Positions 25,382 through 33,763 of a stretch of 43,282 bases of DNA are shown piece after piece. Source of the stretch: Bordetella parapertussis (GTDB lineage Bacteria > Pseudomonadota > Gammaproteobacteria > Burkholderiales > SG8-39); the NCBI GenBank assembly GCA_945906975.1, contig CAMDRY010000001.1:1-43282 (forward strand), written 5' to 3'. Position 1 is the stretch's first letter. Every line of letters starts with the position of its first letter. The notes under the pieces are model-generated. The model saw nothing but the letters and a program-made list of their open reading frames with translations. It did no database searches and had not been told where the DNA came from. The translations under genes and the position numbers were made by a program.

Positions 25382-26241
25382 AACAGGATGACCGCCATCA
25401 ACACATAAACGGTCATGCTCGACAGCTCGGGCAGCAGTTTCAGCCCCGCCACTTCAAGATGCAGCACCTTGCCGAAGGTATCCACCAGGCCGATCAACAA
25501 TGAGGCGATCAGCGCGCCCTTGACCGAACCGAGGCCGCCTATGACCACCACCACAAAGCAGATGATCAGCACGTGGTTACCCATGCCCGGTGCCACCGCC
25601 GACACCGGCGCGGCGATCATGCCGGCAAAGGCGGCCAGCGCGATGCCCGCGGCAAAGACGACGCGATACACAAGCTGGATGTTGATACCCAGGGACTGCA
25701 CCATGTCGCGGTTGCTGGCTCCGGCGCGTATGGTCATGCCGAGACGGGTTTTCTGGATGACCAGATAAAGTCCCAGCGCGACGGCAAGGCAGACCACCGA
25801 GATGCCGAGGCGATAGACCGGATAGGACAGCGTGTCGTTCAGCGGTATGGAGTAATTGAGGATGTCGGGCACCGGCAGACTGCGCACATCGTCACCCCAC
25901 AGCACGCTGCGCAATTCCTCGAAAACCAGGATAAGCCCGTAGGTGCACAAAACCTGGTAAAGGTGGTCGCGCTTGTACAACCAGCGCACCACCAGCCATT
26001 CGAGCAGCAGGCCGATGAGCACAGACAGTGCGATCGCCAGCGGCAGGGCGAGCCAGAAGCTGCCCACTTGCCCCGCAAGCGACCAGGCGAGGTAGGCGCC
26101 GATCATGTAAAAACTGCCGTGGGCGACGTTGATGATGCCCATAATGCCGAACACCAGCGTCAGGCCGCTGGACACCAGGAACAACAGCAGCCCGTACTGG
26201 ACGCCGTTGAGCAACTGGATCAGGAAGATGTTGAAGTCCAT
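25345..26241 (-). CDS. livH: Branched-chain-amino-acid-type ABC transporter permease (LivH)
   Basis: This 298-residue permease has the LivH opening FLIQLLNGVQYGLLLFLVSS, the motif LTLVFGIMGIINVAHGSFYM, and IRAGASNRDMVQSLGINIQL, all typical. VVIGGLGSVKGALIASLLIG is the conserved permease loop. No ribosome site is visible: iterated GAATGGGAAATG-type repeats end about 14 bases before the region of the start. It lies 172 bases downstream of the binding-protein gene with a hairpin between, so expression may be lower than that of the binding protein. Confidence 0.93.
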   Translation of the reverse strand: MDFNIFLIQLLNGVQYGLLLFLVSSGLTLVFGIMGIINVAHGSFYMIGAYLAWSLAGQVGSFWLALPLAIALSVLIGLLLEWLVVRWLYKRDHLYQVLCTYGLILVFEELRSVLWGDDVRSLPVPDILNYSIPLNDTLSYPVYRLGISVVCLAVALGLYLVIQKTRLGMTIRAGASNRDMVQSLGINIQLVYRVVFAAGIALAAFAGMIAAPVSAVAPGMGNHVLIICFVVVVIGGLGSVKGALIASLLIGLVDTFGKVLHLEVAGLKLLPELSSMTVYVLMAVILLWRPEGLFGKKF

Positions 26242-26255
26242 TTTTGGGGTGCGCG

Positions 26256-26410
26256 GTGAATGAAAAATGGGAAGTGGGAAATGACGAATGGGAATTCGTA
26301 AAAGCGAAGGCCGGCTGACGCCGGCCCTGCTCTCTCGGACCCCGGTCTGACGCCGTTAGCCCTTCACCGATTCCTATTCCTTATTTCCCATTCACCATTT
26401 CCCATTCCCC
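26256..26410. repeat. Inverted arrays of iterated GAATGGGAAATG-type heptamers
   Basis: Left arm 26256-26297 is built of GAATG/AATGGGAA/GTGGGAAATG units. Right arm 26362-26410 is the complementary type (TTTCCCATTCACC, ATTTCCCATTCC). Between them lies a GC-rich hairpin. The array sits between the Liv binding protein and LivH genes. Such iterated short repeats often flank four-helix-bundle (S23/IVP) genes; here no such gene is between the arms. Confidence 0.75.
26309..26326. terminator. Hairpin between the binding-protein gene and livH
   Basis: GGCCGGC-TGAC-GCCGGCC is a perfect 7-bp stem with a 4-base loop, without a clear T tract on either side. It could attenuate readthrough from the abundant binding-protein transcript into the permease genes. 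It may also be only part of the surrounding repeat element. Confidence 0.45.
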
Positions 26411-26413
26411 GCC

Positions 26414-27628
26414 TCAAGCAGGCATTTTGCACGCGGCAATCATGCTCGGATCATCGTCGAGCGCCTTGACCGCGATCTCGCTCACGCGGTTCTCGTTGCC
26501 GCGCACCTTGCGCAGGTAATGGTCCTGAATCGGGTTATGCGCCTTGGAAAGTGTCCATGCGCCGCGCGGGCTGTCGATCTTGGCTTTTTCCATCGCCTTG
26601 ATCATCTCGGCCTTTTTCGACATGTCACCCTTAACGGCGGCAAGGCCGGCGGCAAACAGCAGGCCCGAGTCATAGCCGGCCACAGCGTAGACGTCCGGCT
26701 GCATCTTGAAGGTCTTGGCATAGGACAGGCGGAAGGCCTTGTTCTTCGGCGTCTCGATGCCATCACCGTAGTGCAGCGCCGTCTCGACGCCCTCGGCCGC
26801 ACCGCCCAGGCCCTCGAGCACGCCGTCGGTGAGAAAGCCCGGGCCGACCAGTGGCACCGTTTTCATCAGACCGGACTGGGCATAATCCTTGAGGTATTTA
26901 CCAGCGCCCGCGCCGGCAAAGAAGGAAAAGACCGCATCGGGCTTGATTGAGGCAATTTCAGTGAGCAGCGCCTGGAACTCGACGTTCGGGAAGGGAATCC
27001 ACAATTCCTTGACGATGCTCTTGCCCGAAGCCTTGAGGAAAGCGTCCTTGAAACCCTTTACGCATTCCTCGCCTGCGGCGTAACGCCAGGACAGGGTGAC
27101 GACGTTCTTGACATTGGGACGCTTTGCCATGACCGAGCCCATCGCAAAACCCGACTGCCAGTTGGAGAACGACGCGCGGAAAATGTTCGGCGAACAAAGC
27201 GGCCCGGTGACTGGCGCAAAGCCGGCGTTGGGAATTATATGCAGCGTGCCCGCTTCACGGGTAACGCGAATCATGCCCGCCGCGACGCCAGAGTGCACGG
27301 TGCCCAGCAGCATGTCGACCTTGTCGCGCGTCACCAGTTTGTTGACATTGTCGGTGGCCTTGGCCGGGTCCGATTCGTCATCGACCTTGGAGAACTCGAT
27401 TTCGCGGCCGGCGAAATTTCCGCCCGACTCTTGCAACGCGAGGCGGAAGCCGTTCTCGATGGCAACGCCCAACGGCGCGAACGTTCCGGTGTATGGCAGC
27501 ATCAGGCCGACCTTGATTTTTGCCGACTGGGCACGAACGATGGCCGGAAACCCGGCCAATCCGGCGGCGACTCCGGTGGCGGCCGTTGCCGCGATAAATT
27601 GACGTCGGTCGAAGGACTTCTTTTGCAT
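26414..27628 (-). CDS. Liv-type ABC transporter substrate-binding protein
   Basis: This 404-residue periplasmic binding protein of the Peripla_BP_6 family starts MQKKSFDRRQFIAATAATG, a signal with a twin-arginine-like RRQF. It continues KIKVGLMLPYTGTFAPLGVA and has DDESDPAKATDNVNKLV, IIPNAGFAPVTGPLCSPNIF and GFLTDGVLEGLGG. These are standard for receptors of Liv/HAAT importers that bind amino acids or aromatic acids. It has a strong ribosome site (GAGGAGAG). It is the first gene of the liv operon on the minus strand, and lies downstream of the UbiD gene by 125 bases. Given the box genes nearby, an aromatic acid is a reasonable ligand guess. Confidence 0.93.
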   Translation of the reverse strand: MQKKSFDRRQFIAATAATGVAAGLAGFPAIVRAQSAKIKVGLMLPYTGTFAPLGVAIENGFRLALQESGGNFAGREIEFSKVDDESDPAKATDNVNKLVTRDKVDMLLGTVHSGVAAGMIRVTREAGTLHIIPNAGFAPVTGPLCSPNIFRASFSNWQSGFAMGSVMAKRPNVKNVVTLSWRYAAGEECVKGFKDAFLKASGKSIVKELWIPFPNVEFQALLTEIASIKPDAVFSFFAGAGAGKYLKDYAQSGLMKTVPLVGPGFLTDGVLEGLGGAAEGVETALHYGDGIETPKNKAFRLSYAKTFKMQPDVYAVAGYDSGLLFAAGLAAVKGDMSKKAEMIKAMEKAKIDSPRGAWTLSKAHNPIQDHYLRKVRGNENRVSEIAVKALDDDPSMIAACKMPA

Positions 27629-27753
27629 GGCACTCTCCTCGGGTGAAACGATGAAATTCAGCTCGCCATTCTACCTAAACTGGCGCGACGCCCGCGCATT
27701 TTCGGCACCACACAAACCTCTGCCCGAACGCATGGGCGCAACAGCGTCCCCGC

Positions 27754-29175
27754 CTAGGCGAGCCAGGCAACGGAGGCCGGGCCGTCGGTCGTAAATGCGT
27801 CAGCCGACACCTCGACCACCCTGAACGGCGCGCGTTCGAAGCGCGAGCGTTCTTCAAACGGCACCGTGGCGTCGATGCCGACTTTGGCGCGTATGCCGTT
27901 ATCGCTCACCCGCACATATTCGTGCGAACGGGCACCCGGAACAATGAACAAATCGCGACTGGCCTCCATGCGCATCGCCAGCGCGTATTCAACATCGTAC
28001 GGGTCCTGGATGTCGATGTCCTCGTCCACCGCGATCACCAGGTCAAGGTCCTTCAGCGTGCCAAAGGCCGCGAGGATGGCGTTGCGCTGCAAGCCCTCTT
28101 GCTGCGCATTGGTTTTTTTAACGCTGATCACGGCGTGAAAACGGTGCAGGCCGCCGGCGGTCATCTCCACGTCCTGCACGATCGGGGTCCCCGCCTGCAG
28201 CGCCTTGAGCAGGCTCGCCTCCAACACGTATTTGCGCAGCATGATGGTTTCGCGACCGACCCCGTTTATCGCATGATAGATGGCATCATTGCGGTGTGCG
28301 ATCGCGGTGATCTCGAACACCGGCGCGTCACCCTCGGGCGACAGATAGCCGACAAACTCGCCGAACGGGCCCTCGCGCACGATTGCCTCGGGCAGGAGCA
28401 CGCCCTCGAGCACGATTTCGGTCTCGGCCGGATAGTACAAGTCCTGGGTCACCCCCTGCACCACAGGAACAGGCGACCCGCGCAGACCGCCGGCAATCGC
28501 CAGTTCGTCAGCGGACTCCGGCATTTGCGCACCCATGGTGGCCGCCGTGTAATGCACCGCAAGGTCGGTGCCGATGCACACGGCGATGGCAAGGGGCTTG
28601 CCCAGCGCTTGCGCGCGCTCATACGCGGCGCGCAAATGGCGGCCAAAATCGAGTTTTATACCGGTGCGTTGCGGCCCGATGAGTTGCAGGCGGTGATAGG
28701 ACGCGTTGTACACACCCGTCTCGGGGTCGCGCACAACCACAATACCGGCGGTGATGAAGCGGCCGCTGTCCCCGTCGGTGTGGCGCAGCACCGGCAGGAT
28801 ACGGCCAATGTCGAAATCCGCGCGCTCACCTGGACGAATGATGTTCTCATGCACCGGCGCTGCGGCAACCAGCACCGGCGCTACCGGATTGCCTAGTGCG
28901 CGCGCGACAAATGTTCGGATGCCGCGGTAGTCGGTGCCGAACGCCGCTTCGCAGTTTTCCCGGCACGACAGGATGTTGCCAAGCACCGCCATGCTGTGAC
29001 CCTTGACTCGGGGAAACAGCAAGGCCGGCCCGCCATCGAGCTTTTTCATCATGCCGGCGATCTGGAATTCCGGATCAACCTCGCCGGCAAACGCGTGAAT
29101 GCGGCCCGCCCGCTGCATTCGGCGCATGCCGGCGCGAAAACTCGTGTCAATTGCGTCGTGGGTGCTGGAGTCCAT
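27754..29175 (-). CDS. UbiD-family prenylated-FMN decarboxylase
   Basis: This 473-residue protein has the UbiD family core. GVYNASYHR provides the candidate metal/cofactor residue Asn157 and catalytic Arg162, and FGRH provides His180. REGPFGEFVGYLSPEG (267-282) includes the conserved Glu273. UbiD enzymes reversibly decarboxylate aromatic or unsaturated acids with prenylated FMN made by UbiX. No ubiX is in the window, so the cofactor must come from elsewhere. ATG 29175 is chosen because AAGAAGG precedes it. It sits 26 bases after a Bug receptor gene on the same strand, so the receptor may bring in its substrate acid. Substrate unknown. Confidence 0.93.
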   Translation of the reverse strand: MDSSTHDAIDTSFRAGMRRMQRAGRIHAFAGEVDPEFQIAGMMKKLDGGPALLFPRVKGHSMAVLGNILSCRENCEAAFGTDYRGIRTFVARALGNPVAPVLVAAAPVHENIIRPGERADFDIGRILPVLRHTDGDSGRFITAGIVVVRDPETGVYNASYHRLQLIGPQRTGIKLDFGRHLRAAYERAQALGKPLAIAVCIGTDLAVHYTAATMGAQMPESADELAIAGGLRGSPVPVVQGVTQDLYYPAETEIVLEGVLLPEAIVREGPFGEFVGYLSPEGDAPVFEITAIAHRNDAIYHAINGVGRETIMLRKYVLEASLLKALQAGTPIVQDVEMTAGGLHRFHAVISVKKTNAQQEGLQRNAILAAFGTLKDLDLVIAVDEDIDIQDPYDVEYALAMRMEASRDLFIVPGARSHEYVRVSDNGIRAKVGIDATVPFEERSRFERAPFRVVEVSADAFTTDGPASVAWLA

Positions 29176-29201
29176 GAGCCTTCTTTGCGATTTTTGAGAT
29201 G

Positions 29202-30176
29202 CTACTGTTCGACCTTGATGCCAGTCTGTTTTACAAAGCTGCCCCATTTTTGCTGCTCGGCCTGGACAAAGGCGCGAAACTGCTCGGGCGAATCACCGAC
29301 GGGCGTGGCGCCGATATCTTCCATGCGCTTCCTGAGGACCGGATCCTTGAATCCCTGTTGTACGGCAAGCGCGATGCGACTGACAATCTCCGGGGGCGTG
29401 CCTGCTGGTGCAAACAGGCCGTTCCACGAATCGACCGCGTAGCCCGGAACGCCGGCCTCTGCGATCGTCGGCACTTCGGGCGATTGCGCAAAGCGCCTGC
29501 TGCTGGTGATACCCAGGGCGCGCAGCCTTCCGGCGCGCATCTGGGGCAGCGCGTCCGAGTAATTTGCAAACGTGATTTGCGCGTCGCCGGCCACTGCGGC
29601 GGCGGTCGCGGGCGCACCACCCTTGTAGGGAATGTAGACCACGTCAAGGCCCGCCATATACTTGAAAATTTCACCGCTGAACTGGGTAAGGCCGCCGGCA
29701 CCTGCAAAGTTGAGCTTTCCGGGCTGGGCCCGGGCAAGTGCAATCAATTCTCTGAGGTTCTGCGCCGCCACGCCGGGGTTGACCAGCAGCACCAGTGGGT
29801 TGGTGTTGATGAGCGTGATCGGTACGAAGTCCTTGAGACCGTCGTAGCCCAGGGTCTGTATGTACTGGTTCAACGTCTGCGGCGCAGCCGAACCCATCAG
29901 AATCGTGTACCCGTCGGGTGCGCTCCTGGCGACGTATTCGGTGGCAAGGGCGCCGCCATTGCCGAGCTTGTTCTCAATGAGCACCGGCTGACCGATGGCT
30001 TCCTGGATTTTCGGCGCGGCAAGGCGCGCAACCGTGTCGGTGATGCCTCCGGGCGCGTACGGAACAACGATGCGCACCGGCTTGGACGGCCAGCTGGCCT
30101 GCGCCGCCGCCCCGTGGGGCAGCGCAAGCCCAGCGACCATGGCGCAACAGGCAGCGTAACGGAGCAACAAAGTCAT
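29202..30176 (-). CDS. Bug/TctC-family periplasmic solute receptor
   Basis: This 324-residue receptor has signal sequence LLLRYAACCAMVAGLALPHG ending AAAQA, then SWPSKPVRIVVPYAPGGITD, IENKLGNGGALATEYV and APDGYTILMGSA. It is the fourth member of this family in the window, and again it lies directly beside catabolic enzymes (UbiD decarboxylase downstream by 26 bases, HpaB-type hydroxylase upstream by 81). Start ATG 30176 fits the signal peptide; the in-frame ATG 30230 adds a polar extension and is less likely. No TctA or TctB genes nearby. Confidence 0.93.
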   Translation of the reverse strand: MTLLLRYAACCAMVAGLALPHGAAAQASWPSKPVRIVVPYAPGGITDTVARLAAPKIQEAIGQPVLIENKLGNGGALATEYVARSAPDGYTILMGSAAPQTLNQYIQTLGYDGLKDFVPITLINTNPLVLLVNPGVAAQNLRELIALARAQPGKLNFAGAGGLTQFSGEIFKYMAGLDVVYIPYKGGAPATAAAVAGDAQITFANYSDALPQMRAGRLRALGITSSRRFAQSPEVPTIAEAGVPGYAVDSWNGLFAPAGTPPEIVSRIALAVQQGFKDPVLRKRMEDIGATPVGDSPEQFRAFVQAEQQKWGSFVKQTGIKVEQ

Positions 30177-30257
30177 TTTTCTAGCCTCTGAACAGGATTC
30201 ACGCCGAATCGGGGCGGCGGGGCCCTTCACGCAATTTCAAGACCGGCAGATTATCGC

Positions 30258-31700
30258 TCAATCTGGCACGTCGTAACCGGCCAGAAGGTCATCAACCACG
30301 CCGTGCAACTCATCCCAGGGCGTTTCGCGGAAATTGTGGTTGCGCACTATAAAGGACGCGCCGGCGTAAAATTTTTCGTATTGCTGGTGGCGGCCGGCGA
30401 ACTCAGACCCGACCAAATCCCAGGCGAGCTTGAACAGTTTCATGCGTGCGACCGCCCCCATCTGCGGCGTCTGCCAGTATTGCTCGAACATGTCGCGCAT
30501 GGCCGGGTCTTTCATCACCGAAATGTCCGCCGGCATCTGGAACACGCCGCCACCGCACAATTCGCGAATGGCATCGATGATCTGCGAGTGGTTTTCAGTG
30601 CACCAGTTGAGCCCCGCGTACATGTAGCGCCGGTTGTAGGTTTTGTGCTCCGCCGGCCAGTCCTCGGCGTCCTGTATCTGCCCGGCGATGAGGCCACCAA
30701 GGGTCGCCTCCAGCGCGGCAAGCCGGCCAAGGGTTTCGCGCACAGCCGGAATCTGGTCCGCACCCGAGGCCTGGGTGATGCGCGAGGCAAGACCGACCAG
30801 CAGGCGCATCTTGGCGTGAAAACGCACGTTCGACTGGTGATTGCCGTAACAATGCGCCGGCGTCTTGATATAGATGTCGCGCGCCAGCACCGCATCGTTG
30901 TGCACGAACACTTTTTCCCACGGCACCTTGACCTCGTCGCACATCACCATGCTGTCAGTCTCGTCATAGCGATGGGCGAGCGGGCTGTCGAACTCGACCT
31001 GGGCGTCGCGCTCAAATGGCTTGCGCGACCACAGCGTCAGGCCCCTGGCATTACAGGGCACGGCGCAAGTCACCGACTCCGCCAGTTGCGTCGGCGCCAG
31101 CGGAATGAGGTTGCCGACCCAGATTTCATTGGCGAACACCGCGCCGGTGGCGAGCATTTTCATGCCCGAGATCACCACGCCGTCATCCTCCTCGCGTACC
31201 ACGCGCAGGGTCGGGATCGGGATGTTTTGCTTGACGTAGAACTCAGGGTTGCGCGCCGCCTGCGGCGGAATAACAGCATAGCAGGCGTAAATGTCGTTCT
31301 TGCGCATGTGCTCGTAATAGCGCGTGACGTTGTCGGCGTATTTGCCGAACACCTCGGGCAATATGGACATACCGGCGACAAAGCTCGCCACATGGTCGGG
31401 CGAACGACCAAGCAGGCCGTGACTTAGGGCGGCGATCTTGCGATGCAGGGCGGTGCGCTTTTCCAGGTCGGCTTTGGAGCGCGCGCGCAGAAAATAGGCG
31501 CTGTAAAGCTCCCCGCCCTCTGAAAAACTTGCCGCGTCGCGATTCTCCGGCGCCGCTTTCATGTCATAGATGGCTGCGATGCTATGGGCCGCATTGCGAA
31601 AAGCCGGATGTGCGGTCACATCAGTCACTTTTTCCGAGCCGATGTAAACGACGCGACCGTCGCGCAGGGATTCCAGGTGTTCAGCGCCCGTCTTGAGCAT
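30258..31700 (-). CDS. HpaB-family flavin-dependent aromatic hydroxylase
   Basis: This 480-residue protein of the 4-hydroxyphenylacetate 3-monooxygenase large-subunit family has the acyl-CoA-dehydrogenase-like fold. It contains MLKTGAEHLESLRDGRVVYI at the start, VVREEDDGVVISGMKMLATG (flavin domain), CDEVKVPWEKVFVHND, CYGNHQSNVRFHAK and a C-terminal region around ELCGGGVFQMP. HpaB enzymes use FADH2 from a separate HpaC reductase to ortho-hydroxylate phenols; 4-hydroxybutyryl-CoA dehydratases are distant relatives. No hpaC gene is in the window. It lies between the cupin gene and the Bug receptor on the same strand, so a hydroxylation step in the same pathway as the UbiD protein is likely. Confidence 0.92.
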   Translation of the reverse strand: MLKTGAEHLESLRDGRVVYIGSEKVTDVTAHPAFRNAAHSIAAIYDMKAAPENRDAASFSEGGELYSAYFLRARSKADLEKRTALHRKIAALSHGLLGRSPDHVASFVAGMSILPEVFGKYADNVTRYYEHMRKNDIYACYAVIPPQAARNPEFYVKQNIPIPTLRVVREEDDGVVISGMKMLATGAVFANEIWVGNLIPLAPTQLAESVTCAVPCNARGLTLWSRKPFERDAQVEFDSPLAHRYDETDSMVMCDEVKVPWEKVFVHNDAVLARDIYIKTPAHCYGNHQSNVRFHAKMRLLVGLASRITQASGADQIPAVRETLGRLAALEATLGGLIAGQIQDAEDWPAEHKTYNRRYMYAGLNWCTENHSQIIDAIRELCGGGVFQMPADISVMKDPAMRDMFEQYWQTPQMGAVARMKLFKLAWDLVGSEFAGRHQQYEKFYAGASFIVRNHNFRETPWDELHGVVDDLLAGYDVPD

Positions 31701-31893
31701 GAGAATGTCCTATAAATTGTTTTGAATTGACGGCTTCAAATCGCGGGCAAAGACACTACCGCGCCTTAATACCAGGGGACCCGAGCACCAAGGCACGTAG
31801 GCCGCCCCGGGGGCATTGCGGGCGCAGAATATGTTGCATTCAAAGCCAAAATTCGATTCTGCGGCGCTTGCTCCGGAGGCACAGCTTTGGAAA

Positions 31894-32286
31894 TTATTTT
31901 TGCCTGCCGCTGGTTTCGTAATAGTGAATTTCGTAGAGCAGGCAGCCCTCCTTCGAGGTGAAGGGGCCGTGATAAGCCCCGGGCGGGCGACAAGCGTAGG
32001 TAAATGCCTGCGATGCCTTGCCACCCCGCCCCTTGTCGTCGTTGCCAACGATAAGGTCACCCTTGAACAGGAACACCTCCTCCCAATGGTCATGTACAAA
32101 CGGCACGGTGGAGAAAGCGCCTGGCAGCAGGCGCAGTAAACGCGTGCGGCTGCCACGCTTGGCCGTCTCGTCGATATCCGAGGCGAGAATAAGTTGCGTG
32201 AATCCGCTCGGATAGCCTGGCGGCACTTCCCAACGCGGGTCGTCCATGTCCACACCGACAAACTCAAGATGCTGCTTGGAATCCAT
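31894..32286 (-). CDS. Cupin-domain protein
   Basis: This 130-residue single cupin has VPFVHDHWEEVFLFKGDLIV, giving the H-x-H ... E pattern of cupin motif 1 at about 64-83, and YACRPPGAYHGPFTSKEGCL as motif 2 with a further His. Metal binding is therefore likely. Cupins of this size include ring-cleavage enzymes, isomerases and regulators' sensors; none can be chosen. A GGAGGT ribosome site precedes the ATG. It follows the MarR gene by 21 bases and precedes the HpaB-like gene by 193 bases, in which I see no feature. Confidence 0.88.
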   Translation of the reverse strand: MDSKQHLEFVGVDMDDPRWEVPPGYPSGFTQLILASDIDETAKRGSRTRLLRLLPGAFSTVPFVHDHWEEVFLFKGDLIVGNDDKGRGGKASQAFTYACRPPGAYHGPFTSKEGCLLYEIHYYETSGRQK

Positions 32287-32307
32287 ACCACCTCCGAAAA
32301 AATAAAA

Positions 32308-32919
32308 TCAGGCCGCTCGCGCAGCCGGCCGTTGGCTAACTTGCGCAACCAGGAATTCAGAAAGGGCGGCGGCGCGATAACCACTGGCGACCATGTCACT
32401 CGCCATCGCCGACAAGGCTTCGAAACGACGCCGGTCGAAACATTCGAACAAGACGTCATTGATCTGCTGCTGATACGGCGCAAGCGAACACGCCAGCGCC
32501 TCGCCGGCCGGGGTCATGGCGAGTAAAACCTTGCGGCCGTCGGCCGGGTCGGTGCGCTTTGCAATGAGACCACGCTCGGCCAGCTTGGCCGCCTCGATGG
32601 TGGCGAAGGCGCCGCTGCGGTGCAACCGCGCCGCCACCTGCCCGACGCTGATACCCGGAGTCTTTGCATCCCCGGCTTTCGCGTTGCCCGCCTTTGCGTC
32701 GCCAGAACCGCCGAAGCGCCGCACGATCATGAAGATTTCGTATTGCACACCGGTCAGTCCGATGATGGCGCCAAAACCGTCGCGGCAGGCGCCAAGATGG
32801 TGGGCGTAGGCCATCAGGTCATGAATCAAGCCGCGAAACGCCTCGTCCGAACCATCGATAAGAAGCGCCGGACGCGAAATGGTGCGCGCGTCGCTTTTGG
32901 ATTTTTTCGGAGCTGCCAT
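32308..32919 (-). CDS. MarR-family regulator with a repeat-encoded insert
   Basis: This 203-residue MarR protein has helix-turn-helix around VGQVAARLHRSGAFATIEAAKL (about 92-113) and wing LIAKRTDPADGRKVLLAMTP. A linker GGSGDAKAGNAKAGDAKTPG (70-89) between the second helix and the DNA-binding core is encoded by three 15-bp tandem repeats and is not usual in MarR proteins. It diverges from the glutathione S-transferase gene at 33077 across an operator-like inverted repeat (32954-32978). It probably represses its own operon (MarR, cupin, HpaB, Bug receptor, UbiD) and the transferase. Confidence 0.92.
   Translation of the reverse strand: MAAPKKSKSDARTISRPALLIDGSDEAFRGLIHDLMAYAHHLGACRDGFGAIIGLTGVQYEIFMIVRRFGGSGDAKAGNAKAGDAKTPGISVGQVAARLHRSGAFATIEAAKLAERGLIAKRTDPADGRKVLLAMTPAGEALACSLAPYQQQINDVLFECFDRRRFEALSAMASDMVASGYRAAALSEFLVAQVSQRPAARAA
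32659..32703 (-). repeat. Three 15-bp tandem repeats inside the MarR gene
   Basis: Minus-strand units are GGCGACGCAAAGGCG, GGCAACGCGAAAGCC and GGGGATGCAAAGACT, encoding GDAKA, GNAKA and GDAKT. They form an in-frame linker of the regulator and could change length by slippage. Confidence 0.8.
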
Positions 32920-32953
32920 TGCGCTACCCTACGCCCGGACAATTGCATTGTCA

Positions 32954-32978
32954 AATTAGCTTTGTTGCAAAGCTAATT
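32954..32978. promoter_or_regulatory. 11-bp perfect inverted repeat, candidate MarR operator
   Basis: AATTAGCTTTG-TTG-CAAAGCTAATT is perfectly symmetric around a 3-base spacer. It lies 34 bases before the MarR start on the minus strand and about 100 bases before the glutathione S-transferase start on the plus strand. Its size and place fit a MarR dimer site controlling both directions. Confidence 0.7.
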
Positions 32979-33076
32979 GCACAGAAAAATCAAGCCACGC
33001 TAAAATGCCCGCACGCCGCTATTAACGGACGATATGCAACAACCATGACGACCATGAACCATAAAGGGAGACAACA

Positions 33077-33694
33077 ATGCTGAAGCTATACGGTCAATTC
33101 CGCTCGCGCGCGTTTCGCGTGGCCTGGCTATGCAAGGAATCGGGCATACCCTACGAGCACGTCAACGTCACCATCTACGGCGATGCGCCGCAGGCGAGCG
33201 AGGCATGGTTCACATCGATCAACCCCAACGCGCGGGTACCGGCCATCGACGACGACGGCCTGATCATGTGGGAGTCCGCCGCAATCAACCTCTATCTCGC
33301 CGAAAAATACAACAGCCCGCTGTGGCCGGCCACGCCGCAGGAGCGCGGCCGCATGCTGCAATGGGCGTTTTTTACCGCCAACGACATCGAGCCGCACATG
33401 GTCACCGTAATGCAGCACCGCGTCATGTTCGCGCCGGAAAAACGCAACGCCAACCTGGCTGACGAGGCTGATGCCAAACTGCAGCCCCGGCTCAAGGTTC
33501 TGGATGCGCATCTGGCGAAGAGCAAATTCTTCGGCGGGGAAAAATGGGACATGGCCGACTTCATGGTGGCCAGCGTCTGCTACTCGTTCTTCGCAATGAA
33601 ATACGAGCTCGGCAAATTTCCGCATTTCCAGGCCTGGCTGATGGCCAGCATCGAACGTCCACAGGCGAAGGAAGCGCGAAAACTGCGCGAATAA
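33077..33694 (+). CDS. Glutathione S-transferase family protein
   Basis: This 205-residue protein has an N-terminal thioredoxin-like domain (MLKLYGQFRSRAFRVAWLCK) with PNARVPAIDDDGLIMWESAA. The P-A-I and E-S-A segments form the glutathione site, and a C-terminal all-helical domain has KWDMADFMVASVCYS. GSTs conjugate glutathione or isomerise ring-cleavage products, for example maleylpyruvate-type isomers. Ribosome site AAGGGAG precedes the ATG. It diverges from the MarR regulator across a strong inverted repeat, so it is likely under the same control as the UbiD/HpaB cluster. Specific activity unknown. Confidence 0.92.
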   Translation: MLKLYGQFRSRAFRVAWLCKESGIPYEHVNVTIYGDAPQASEAWFTSINPNARVPAIDDDGLIMWESAAINLYLAEKYNSPLWPATPQERGRMLQWAFFTANDIEPHMVTVMQHRVMFAPEKRNANLADEADAKLQPRLKVLDAHLAKSKFFGGEKWDMADFMVASVCYSFFAMKYELGKFPHFQAWLMASIERPQAKEARKLRE

Positions 33695-33716
33695 GCTCCC
33701 GCCCTTACCGGGGGTG

Positions 33717-33752
33717 CGCGTCCTGCTGCGCTGTTAAACAGGGCAGGACGCG
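33717..33752 (+). terminator. 10-bp stem hairpin after the GST gene
   Basis: CGCGTCCTGC at 33717-33726 pairs perfectly with GCAGGACGCG at 33743-33752 around a 16-base loop, 22 bases after the GST stop. There is no T tract, so intrinsic termination is uncertain. Confidence 0.45.
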
Positions 33753-33763
33753 ATGCGCCCGCA

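Noticed and set aside
31710..32483. 257-codon minus-strand frame
   Set aside because: Overlaps the cupin and MarR genes in another phase; Arg/Ser-rich composition indicates a shadow frame.
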